Source of the DNA: Hyphomicrobiales bacterium
Lineage (GTDB): Bacteria; Pseudomonadota; Alphaproteobacteria; Rhizobiales; Beijerinckiaceae
Direction of reading: 5' to 3'
Length of the DNA stretch: 47,623 nt
Assembly (NCBI GenBank): GCA_900470775.1
Contig: UCBZ01000060.1
Span: 1-47,623, forward strand
This document shows, one piece after another, positions 9,272 to 15,990 of the stretch (position 1 is the stretch's first letter; the number at the start of each line of letters is the position of its first letter). The position numbers and the translations under genes are program-made. The notes under the pieces are model-generated. The model was not told where the DNA came from and searched no databases. It saw only the letters and a program-made list of their open reading frames with translations.

Positions 9272-10156
9272 ATGATGCCGGACTTTCCCATAGCCAGCCG
9301 GACGAAGCGCGTGCTGCTCGGCCTGATCGGTACGCCGATCGCGCATTCGGCCGCGCCGGCGATGCATGAGGCGGCAGCACGGGCCGCCGGGTTCGAGCTG
9401 CACTATCATCTGATGGACGTGGTGGGAGCGGGCCGCGCCGACCTCGTGGCGATGCTCGACGGCGTGCGCCGGATGGGCTTTTCCGGCATCAACGTGACCT
9501 TTCCCTACAAGGAGGCGGTCGTGCCGCTGCTCGACGCGTTGTCGCCGGAAGCGGCCGCGATGGGCGCGGTCAACACGGTCGTCGCACGCGACGGCAGGCT
9601 GACCGGCCACAACACCGACGCGACCGGCTTTGCCACCGCCTATCGCGCGCTCGGCCGCGCTGACGGCGACGCCCCCGTCGCGATCATCGGCACGGGCGGC
9701 GTCGGCAAGGCGATCGGCTTCGCGCTGGCCGGCTGCGGCGTGCGCCATCTCAAGCTGTTCGACAGCGACCGCGCCAAAGCCGAGGCGCTGGCAAGCCAGA
9801 TCGGCCAGCGCGCCAAGGTCGAGATTTCCGCCAGCGTCGAGGAGGCGGTTTCGGGCGCGGCCGGAATCGTCAACGGCACGCCGATCGGGATGCTGCCCAA
9901 TCGCGACAGTCCCGTGCCGGCTGAGCTTATCCAAAAGTCTCACTGGGTTGCGGACGCGGTCTATCATCCGCTCTGGACTCCGCTGCTCAAAGCCGCGCAG
10001 AAGGCCGGCGCCATGGTGATGACGGGGCGCGAGCTCAGCATCAACCAGGCGATCGACGGCTTCGCATTGTTCACCGGGACGCACCCCCCGGCGGGCGCGA
10101 TCGCCGAGGCCTTCGACAAAGCCCTGGCGGCGCAGGAGGCGAGCCACGCAGCCTGA
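9272..10156 (+). CDS. Shikimate/quinate dehydrogenase-like protein (AroE superfamily)
   Basis: AroE-family enzymes interconvert shikimate and 3-dehydroshikimate (or quinate and 3-dehydroquinate). The 294-residue product has the N-terminal substrate domain (H-S-A-A-P at 25-29, N-V-T-F-P-Y-K-E with catalytic K80, G-H-N-T-D with catalytic D116). It has a Rossmann domain with G-T-G-G-V-G (140-145) and a C-terminal Q-A-I-D-G-F segment. The second beta strand ends in F-D-S-D (D164, D166) rather than the N-R-T of NADP enzymes, which favours NAD and a catabolic role. The usual second serine of the S-x-S carboxylate pair is A28, so the exact substrate is uncertain. ATG 9272 or 9275 follows AGGG; a TTG at 9221 is less likely. 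First gene of the operon. Confidence 0.85.
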   Translation: MMPDFPIASRTKRVLLGLIGTPIAHSAAPAMHEAAARAAGFELHYHLMDVVGAGRADLVAMLDGVRRMGFSGINVTFPYKEAVVPLLDALSPEAAAMGAVNTVVARDGRLTGHNTDATGFATAYRALGRADGDAPVAIIGTGGVGKAIGFALAGCGVRHLKLFDSDRAKAEALASQIGQRAKVEISASVEEAVSGAAGIVNGTPIGMLPNRDSPVPAELIQKSHWVADAVYHPLWTPLLKAAQKAGAMVMTGRELSINQAIDGFALFTGTHPPAGAIAEAFDKALAAQEASHAA

Positions 10157-10246
10157 GACCACGACGATCATCAACGACCCGCGACAGCCGGGCGGGCAAG
10201 AACGCCAAAAAGAACACCAACAACAAGACCCCTGGAGGAGACACCC

Positions 10247-11383
10247 ATGAAGACCCAATGGATCATTGCCGCCGCGCTGAGCGCCGGCATCACCCTGCCC
10301 GCTCTCGCGCAGGACAAGGTCAAGCTCGTCGACGTCGTCGAGCTGTCCGGAGCGGGCGCCACGGCCGGCACCAACTGGAAGAACGGCATCGACCTCGCTG
10401 TCGCCGACATCAACGCCAAGGGCGGCATTCTCGGCAAGCAGATCGAGATCGTCCACTACGACACGCAGACCAACCCTGGAAACACGCGCGCCGCCGTGCA
10501 GCGCGCCATCGACGAGGGCACCTATGCCGTGCTTGGCCCGGTCTTCTCCGGCCCGATCGGCGCCTCCATGCAGATCGCCCAGCGTGCCGAGATCGCGCAG
10601 CTTGTCGGCGGCGAGGCGGCCGGCCTGACCAAGCAGGGCAATCAGTATCTGTTCCGCACCTCGCTCAGCCAGGCGGCGGCGATGCCCAAGATCGCCAAAT
10701 ACCTCAAGGATACGGTCAAGGCCGGGTCGGTCGCGGTGGTCTGGGTCAACAACGACTTCGGCAAGGGTGGGCGCGACGCGATCATCCCCGAGCTGGAAAA
10801 GGCCGGCATCAAGGTCGCGGCCGATGTCGCCACCGAGCAGGGCCAGGCCGATTTCGCCGCCGACGCGATCAAGATCAAGAACTCCAATGCCGACGCCGTC
10901 TTCGTCTATCTGAACGAGGAGGAGAGCGCCCGCTTCCTGCGCGCCGCCAAGCAGCAGGGCATCACCAAGCCGATGGTCGGCGAGACCACGCTGCTTGGCG
11001 CCAAGGTGATCGAACTCGCGGGCGAGGCCGCCAACGGCGTCAAGGGCCATGTCGGCCTGTCGATCGACGCGCCGATCCCGGCCTTCCAAGAGTTCGGCAA
11101 GAAGTTCCAGGCGAAGTACAACTACGCCTCCGACCATAACGGCCTGAAGGGCTACATGGCCGTCTACATGATCAAATGGGCGACCGAGAAGCAGAAGAAG
11201 TTCGACAAGAAGGGCGTCGCCGACACGCTGCGCGGCGCGACGATCAAGCCTTCCGACGAGCCCGGCATCCTGATCGAGACCACGATCGAACAGAACGGCG
11301 ACCTCGACCGCGAGAGCTTCCTCGCCGAGGTGATCAACGGCAAGCAGGTGATCAACGCCACCCTGCCGAAGATCAAGCCCTGA
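10247..11383 (+). CDS. ABC transporter substrate-binding protein, branched-chain amino acid type
   Basis: This periplasmic binding protein of the LivJ/LivK (Peripla_BP_6) family captures the solute for the importer encoded downstream. It has 378 residues, a signal peptide cleaved after L-A-L-A (about residue 21), and two alpha/beta lobes with the typical G-I-D-L-A-V-A-D-I-N-A-K-G-G-I-L-G-K segment near residue 50. A strong GGAGGAG ribosome binding site precedes the ATG. Such systems often carry aromatic or carboxylic acids rather than amino acids in catabolic operons. With the dehydroshikimate dehydratase in the same operon, quinate, shikimate or a related acid is the best guess. It is separated from the permease gene by a palindromic repeat. 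Confidence 0.93.
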   Translation: MKTQWIIAAALSAGITLPALAQDKVKLVDVVELSGAGATAGTNWKNGIDLAVADINAKGGILGKQIEIVHYDTQTNPGNTRAAVQRAIDEGTYAVLGPVFSGPIGASMQIAQRAEIAQLVGGEAAGLTKQGNQYLFRTSLSQAAAMPKIAKYLKDTVKAGSVAVVWVNNDFGKGGRDAIIPELEKAGIKVAADVATEQGQADFAADAIKIKNSNADAVFVYLNEEESARFLRAAKQQGITKPMVGETTLLGAKVIELAGEAANGVKGHVGLSIDAPIPAFQEFGKKFQAKYNYASDHNGLKGYMAVYMIKWATEKQKKFDKKGVADTLRGATIKPSDEPGILIETTIEQNGDLDRESFLAEVINGKQVINATLPKIKP

Positions 11384-11400
11384 CGACTGCTTCCACCGTC

Positions 11401-11500
11401 GACGTCATCCCGGGCGAGCAGCGCTCGACCCGGGATCCATCGAAGGGCGTCACGGCTGCATGGATCCCGGATCTCCGCTTCGTTACGTCCGGGATGACAC
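11401..11500 (+). repeat. REP-like nested palindromic element between binding-protein and permease genes
   Basis: Two nested perfect stems are present: an outer 10-bp stem GTCATCCCGG (11404-11413) / CCGGGATGAC (11489-11498) and an inner 11-bp stem CCGGGATCCAT (11430-11440) / ATGGATCCCGG (11460-11470). Elements with these GTCATCCCGGG and ATGGATCCCGG blocks recur between genes in many Hyphomicrobiales genomes (from memory, not searched). Placed after the binding-protein gene, the structure could protect that mRNA from 3' decay or partly terminate, giving more binding protein than permease. Confidence 0.8.
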
Positions 11501-11545
11501 GCGCCTTTTAGTCAACGCAACGCTCATCAGAAGAGCGAGACCGCC

Positions 11546-12424
11546 ATGGCCGAATTCATCGCCTACCTCATCGCCGGCATCGCCACGGGGGCGATCTATG
11601 CGCTCGCCGCCATCGGTTTCACGCTGGTCTGGCAGACCTCGCAGACGATCAACTTCGCCCAGGGCGAGTTCGTGATGCTGCCGGCCGTGCTGGTGCTGCT
11701 TGCGATCAAGCTGCTGGGGGCGCCAATCTGGCTCGGCGCACTGATCGGGATAGCCGCCTTCATCCTGATCTTCGGCGTCGGCTTCAAGCTCGCGGTGGTC
11801 GATCCGATGATCCGGCATGGCGTGCTGCCGCTCGCCATCGCCACCATGGCGCTGTCGATCATCATGAAGGAAGGCGCCAAGGACGGCTTTTCGGCCGAGG
11901 CGCAGAACTTCCCCTCCTTCGTGCCGACGCAGACGATCGAGGTCTTCGGCGCGGCGATCTCGCTGCAGCACATCGCGATCATCGCCTGCGCTTTTGCCGT
12001 GATCGGGCTGCTGCAATGGTTCGTCGGCGGCACCAAACTCGGCCGCCAGATGCAGGCCACCGCGCAGAACCCGATGGTGGCGCGCATCCTCGGCATCCCG
12101 GTCGAACGGATGGTGCTGCTGACCTTCGTGATCAATGCCGCGCTGGCCATCGTCGCCTCGGTGCTGATCTCGCCGATCTATCTGGCGAAGTTCTCGAATG
12201 GTGAGGTGATCGGCCTGTTCGCCTTCATCGCGGCGATCGTGGGCGGCTTCAACCAGGTGCGGGGCGCGCTCGTCGGCGGGCTCGTCGTCGGCATCGTCGA
12301 CAGCATGGCCGCCGCCTATATCTCGACGCAGTATCGGCTGGCCGTGCCGCTCGTGCTGCTCGTCGTGATCATCCTGCTCAAGCCCGAAGGGCTGATGGGC
12401 CGCAAAGAGGAGCGCCGCGTATGA
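11546..12424 (+). CDS. Branched-chain amino acid-type ABC transporter permease, LivH family
   Basis: This is an integral inner-membrane permease, one half of the translocation channel. It has 292 residues with about eight hydrophobic helices. Family marks are the N-terminal G-A-I-Y-A-L-A-A-I-G-F-T-L-V-W and N-F-A-Q-G-E-F segments. The cytoplasmic coupling loop R-Q-M-Q-A-T-A-Q-N-P-M-V-A-R-I-L-G-I lies near residue 170-190, where LivH proteins contact the ATPases. It ends L-L-K-P-E-G-L-M-G-R. It overlaps the next permease gene by four bases (ATGA), so the two are translationally coupled. Confidence 0.93.
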   Translation: MAEFIAYLIAGIATGAIYALAAIGFTLVWQTSQTINFAQGEFVMLPAVLVLLAIKLLGAPIWLGALIGIAAFILIFGVGFKLAVVDPMIRHGVLPLAIATMALSIIMKEGAKDGFSAEAQNFPSFVPTQTIEVFGAAISLQHIAIIACAFAVIGLLQWFVGGTKLGRQMQATAQNPMVARILGIPVERMVLLTFVINAALAIVASVLISPIYLAKFSNGEVIGLFAFIAAIVGGFNQVRGALVGGLVVGIVDSMAAAYISTQYRLAVPLVLLVVIILLKPEGLMGRKEERRV

Positions 12425-13443
12425 CCGCGCCCGCAACCCGTAGCGACCTGAGCCCGTCCCCTCGCCTCACCCGGCTGCCCGGTCTCGGCATGATCGACGG
12501 CACCTTTCTCACCCTCGCGATTGGCGCCGCGATCCTCTGGTTCGCTCCGGTCGGGATGGGCCGCTACGGCACCTATGTGCTGTCGCTCTGGCTCGTCATG
12601 AGCATCGCCGTGATGGGGCTCAACCTGACGCTGGGCTATGCCGGGCTGAAGTCGCTGGCGCAGGCCGCTTTCATGGGGCTCGGCGCCTACACCACCGCGA
12701 TCCTGACGACGAAATTCGGCATCTCCTGGTATGCGGCCTTCGCCCTGTCGGGGCTCCTGACCTTCGCCGTCGGCATCCTGCTCGGTTTCCCGGCGCTGCG
12801 GGTCAAGGCGCATTATCTCGCCTTCGTGACGCTCGCCTTCTCGACGCTGATCTGGCTGATCCTGCGCAACGAGCAATGGCTCACCGGCGGCGTCTTCGGC
12901 ATCTCCAACATCAACCGGCCGGATTTCTTCGGGATCAAGCTGTTCGGCGCGCTCGAATTCCACCGCTTCGTCGTGGTCGTGACCTTCATCCTGGCCGTCG
13001 CCCTGTGGTGGCTGATCCGCTCACCCTGGGGCCGCGCCTTCACGGCCTTGCGCGAGAACCCGATCCGGGCGGCGAGCCTCGGCATCGACACCCGCGCCTA
13101 CACACTGCTCGCCTTCGCCATCGGCTCCGCCTATGCGGGCTTTGCCGGCGCGCTCTACGCGCCGCTGGTCGAGTTCATCGATCCCTCGCCCTTCTCGCTG
13201 TCGCAGAGCTTCTTCCTGCTGCTGATGGTGGTGGCGGGCGGGGCCGGCTACCTGCTCGGGCCTTTTGTGGGCGCGCTGCTCGGCGTCGTGCTGCCGGAAT
13301 GGCTGCGCTTTGCCGGCTCGCTCTACCTGATCATCTTCGCTGCCATCGTGATGCTGCTGCTGATCGCCTGCCCGCAAGGCGTCAGCGGCCTGATGGAACG
13401 CGGCTGGGCCAAAATCACCGGCAAGCGGGGAGACGCCCGATGA
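12421..13443 (+). CDS. Branched-chain amino acid-type ABC transporter permease, LivM family
   Basis: This is the second permease subunit of the importer. It has 340 residues and a hydrophobic multi-pass profile. It carries the LivM signatures L-N-L-T-L-G-Y-A-G-L (about residue 62-71), the short coupling loop A-L-R-E-N-P-I-R-A-A-S-L-G-I-D (about 205-219) and a conserved region around F-A-G-A-L-Y-A-P. It starts within the stop of the LivH gene and ends within the start of the LivG-type ATPase gene (ATGA overlap at 13440-13443). Confidence 0.93.
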   Translation: MTAPATRSDLSPSPRLTRLPGLGMIDGTFLTLAIGAAILWFAPVGMGRYGTYVLSLWLVMSIAVMGLNLTLGYAGLKSLAQAAFMGLGAYTTAILTTKFGISWYAAFALSGLLTFAVGILLGFPALRVKAHYLAFVTLAFSTLIWLILRNEQWLTGGVFGISNINRPDFFGIKLFGALEFHRFVVVVTFILAVALWWLIRSPWGRAFTALRENPIRAASLGIDTRAYTLLAFAIGSAYAGFAGALYAPLVEFIDPSPFSLSQSFFLLLMVVAGGAGYLLGPFVGALLGVVLPEWLRFAGSLYLIIFAAIVMLLLIACPQGVSGLMERGWAKITGKRGDAR

Positions 13444-14183
13444 ACCAGGTTCTCGAAGTCAGCAACCTCCACAAGGCCTTTGGCGGCATCAAGGCCGTCA
13501 ACGGCGTGTCGTTCTCGGTGAACGAGGGCGAGATTCTCGGCATCATCGGCCCCAATGGCTGCGGCAAGTCGACCCTGTTCAACTGCATCCTCGGCCAGCT
13601 CGAGCCGACAGAGGGCAGCGTGAAACTCGACGGGCTAGACGTCACCAATATGCGTCCGTCCGAGCTGAACCGGCTCGGGGTCAGCCGCACCTTCCAGCTC
13701 CTGCAGGTCTTCCCCGAATTGTCGGTGCGGGAAAATTTGATCCTCGCCGGGCAGGAGCACGAGGGCTCGATGCTGTCTCGGCTGTTCGGTGCGCGCGATG
13801 CCGGCCTGACCGAGAAGGCCGAGCAGATGATCGGCTTCTTCAAGCTCGGCCATCTCGCGGATGCCAAGGCGGGCGGGCTTTCCTATGGCCAGCAAAAGCT
13901 GCTCGACGCCGCCATGGCCTTCATGGCCGGTCCACGCCTCGTGTTGCTCGACGAACCAGCCGGCGGCGTCAACCTGACCATGCTCGGCGATCTGAAGGAG
14001 CGCCTGCGCGCCATCAATGCCGAGCAGGGCGCGACCTTCGTGGTGATCGAGCACAACATGGATTTCGTGATGAGCCTGTGCTCGCGGGTGATCGTGCTGG
14101 CGGAGGGCAAGGTGCTGGCGGAGGGCACGCCGGCCGAGGTCAGGGCCGACCCGGCCGTGATCGAAGCGTATCTCGGGCATTGA
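13440..14183 (+). CDS. ABC transporter ATP-binding protein, LivG type
   Basis: This ATPase subunit energises the importer on the cytoplasmic face. It has 247 residues from the ATG that overlaps the LivM stop. It shows Walker A G-P-N-G-C-G-K-S-T (37-45), a Q-loop near Q86, signature L-S-Y-G-Q (147-151), Walker B L-V-L-L-D-E-P (167-173) and the switch histidine H205 in I-E-H-N-M. The open frame extends far upstream inside the LivM gene, but that part is a shadow. LivG proteins pair with LivF to form the nucleotide-binding heterodimer. Confidence 0.95.
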   Translation: MNQVLEVSNLHKAFGGIKAVNGVSFSVNEGEILGIIGPNGCGKSTLFNCILGQLEPTEGSVKLDGLDVTNMRPSELNRLGVSRTFQLLQVFPELSVRENLILAGQEHEGSMLSRLFGARDAGLTEKAEQMIGFFKLGHLADAKAGGLSYGQQKLLDAAMAFMAGPRLVLLDEPAGGVNLTMLGDLKERLRAINAEQGATFVVIEHNMDFVMSLCSRVIVLAEGKVLAEGTPAEVRADPAVIEAYLGH

Positions 14184-14194
14184 GGAGCGACGCC

Positions 14195-14932
14195 ATGAGC
14201 ACCCCCATCCTCGAACTCGACGGCGTGGTCGGCGGCTATGGCGCCATGACCATCTTGAACGGCACGAGCTTCAAGGTGCCGCGCGCCGCAATCACCACCG
14301 TGATCGGCCCCAACGGTGCCGGCAAATCGACCGTGTTCAAGGCGATCTTCGGCCTGCTCAAGGTGCGCGAGGGCAATATCCGGCTTGAGGGCGCCGACAT
14401 CACCAATTGGAGCCAGCGCAAGCTGCTGGAGGCCGGCATCTGCTACATCCCGCAGGGGCGCAACATCTTCCCCGAGCTGTCGGTGCGCCACAATATCGAG
14501 CTTGGCGCGGTCGCGGCGGGCTCACACATCACCGACATGCCCAAACGCATCGAGGCGGCGCTCGACCGCTTCCCGGCGCTGCGGGCCAAGGCCGATGTGC
14601 AGGCTTCGACGCTGTCGGGCGGGCAACAGAAGCAGCTCGAGATTGTGCGCGGTCTGCTGCTCGATCCCAAGCTCGTCCTGATCGACGAGCCCTCGATCGG
14701 GCTTTCGCCGATGCTGGTGCAGGAGACCTTCGCGATCCTGATGGAGCTTCGCGCCAGGGGCGTCACCATCCTGATGATCGAGCAGAATGCCCGCTCGGCG
14801 CTGGAGATTTCCGATGAAGGCCTCGTGCTCGAACTTGGACAGACGCGGATGCAAGGGCCGGCGGCGGACATCTTGGCCGACCCGCGCGTCGCGCAGCTGT
14901 TCCTGGGTGGCGCACTGACGGAGGCGGCGTGA
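14195..14932 (+). CDS. ABC transporter ATP-binding protein, LivF type
   Basis: This is the second ATPase of the importer, 245 residues. It has Walker A G-P-N-G-A-G-K-S-T (38-46), Y-I-P-Q-G-R-N-I-F-P (84-93, typical of LivF), signature L-S-G-G-Q (140-144) and Walker B V-L-I-D-E-P-S (161-167). The switch position is M-I-E-Q-N with Q197 instead of histidine, as is normal in LivF. The ATG at 14195 follows GAGGAG, 11 bases after the LivG-type stop. Its stop overlaps the GTG start of the oxidoreductase gene. Confidence 0.95.
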   Translation: MSTPILELDGVVGGYGAMTILNGTSFKVPRAAITTVIGPNGAGKSTVFKAIFGLLKVREGNIRLEGADITNWSQRKLLEAGICYIPQGRNIFPELSVRHNIELGAVAAGSHITDMPKRIEAALDRFPALRAKADVQASTLSGGQQKQLEIVRGLLLDPKLVLIDEPSIGLSPMLVQETFAILMELRARGVTILMIEQNARSALEISDEGLVLELGQTRMQGPAADILADPRVAQLFLGGALTEAA

Positions 14933-15990
14933 CCGCCCGCCTCGCCATCGCTCTTGTCGGCGCGGGGCTGATCGGCCGGGCACATCTCGCCCGGCTCGAC
15001 GCCTCGGCCGATTGCGATTGCGCGGCGATCTGCGACCCGAGCGATGGCGCGAAGGCGCTGGCGGCCGAGCGCGGCAAGCCCTGGTTCCCGTCCCAGCGCG
15101 AGATGCTGGCAGCGATGACGCCGGATGGTGCGATCATCGCGACGCCCAACGCGCTGCATGTACCGGGCGCGATCGATTGCCTGGAGGCCGGCGTTCCCGT
15201 GCTGGTCGAGAAACCGCTGGCGGAGAGCGTCGCGTCAGCGCAACGGCTGGTCGAGGCGCAGGCGCGCACCGGCGTTCCGGTGCTTGGCGGCCATCACCGC
15301 CGCCACAACCCCATCGTCAAGGCAGCGCGCAAACTGGTGCAGGAGGGCGGCATTGGCCGGCTGGTCGCGGTCAATGCGCTGTTCCTGATCCGGAAGCCCG
15401 ACGATTATTTCGACGTCGCCTGGCGGCGTGAGGCGGGCGGCGGCCCGGTGCTGATCAACCTGATCCACGACATCGACAACCTCCGCTTCATTTGCGGCGA
15501 GATCGGCAGCGTGCAGGCGATGACCTCGAACGCGACGCGCGGCTTCGCGGTCGAGGATACCGCCGCGTTGATCTTCCGCTTCGCCGATGGCGCGCTGGGA
15601 ACGGCGACCGTCTCTGACACAACACCCTCGCCCTGGAGCTGGGAATTATCCTCCGGCGAGAACCCGGCCTATCCGCAGCGCGACGGGCATTGCTACCTGA
15701 TCGCGGGCAGCGAAGGCTCGCTGTCGCTGCCGAAGCTTGAACACTGGCGCTATGAAGGCCGACAGGGCTGGTGGGAGCCGTTGCTGCGCGAAAGTCTTGC
15801 GGTCACGCCCGTCGAGCCGCTGGCCGAGCAGCTCCGGCATTTCTGTGCCGTCATCCGTGGGACGGAGACGCCGATCACCACCGCTACGGACGCCGCCCGC
15901 ACGCTTGCCGTGGTCGAGGCCGTGGGTGAAGCTGCGCGGCGTGGCGGCCCCGTCAACGTCGCGCAACAGGCAAGGGACGAGGCCGCATGA
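14929..15990 (+). CDS. Gfo/Idh/MocA family NAD(P)-dependent oxidoreductase
   Basis: This enzyme family oxidises or reduces hydroxyl groups of sugars, inositols and related cyclitols. The 353-residue protein has an N-terminal Rossmann fold (G-A-G-L-I-G at 11-16; an Asp, D36, after the second strand suggests NAD). It has the family E-K-P motif (94-96) and the catalytic-type stretch G-G-G-P-V-L-I-N-L-I-H-D-I-D (170-183). It starts with GTG overlapping the LivF stop (GTGA) and overlaps the dehydratase gene by ATGA. In this operon it could oxidise a quinate/shikimate-like cyclitol acid, alone or together with the AroE-like enzyme. The substrate is not deducible from sequence. Confidence 0.9.
   Translation: MTARLAIALVGAGLIGRAHLARLDASADCDCAAICDPSDGAKALAAERGKPWFPSQREMLAAMTPDGAIIATPNALHVPGAIDCLEAGVPVLVEKPLAESVASAQRLVEAQARTGVPVLGGHHRRHNPIVKAARKLVQEGGIGRLVAVNALFLIRKPDDYFDVAWRREAGGGPVLINLIHDIDNLRFICGEIGSVQAMTSNATRGFAVEDTAALIFRFADGALGTATVSDTTPSPWSWELSSGENPAYPQRDGHCYLIAGSEGSLSLPKLEHWRYEGRQGWWEPLLRESLAVTPVEPLAEQLRHFCAVIRGTETPITTATDAARTLAVVEAVGEAARRGGPVNVAQQARDEAA

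Noticed and set aside
9120..9380. Small minus-strand frames around the LysR/AroE junction
   Set aside because: No ribosome binding site or recognisable domain; overlap with real genes on the other strand.
9191..11137. 648-codon minus-strand frame opposite the AroE-like and binding-protein genes
   Set aside because: Antisense shadow; crosses an intergenic region and two well-supported genes.
12876..13439. Upstream extension of the LivG-type ATPase frame
   Set aside because: It is a shifted frame inside the LivM gene; the ATPase homology starts at the ATG at 13440.
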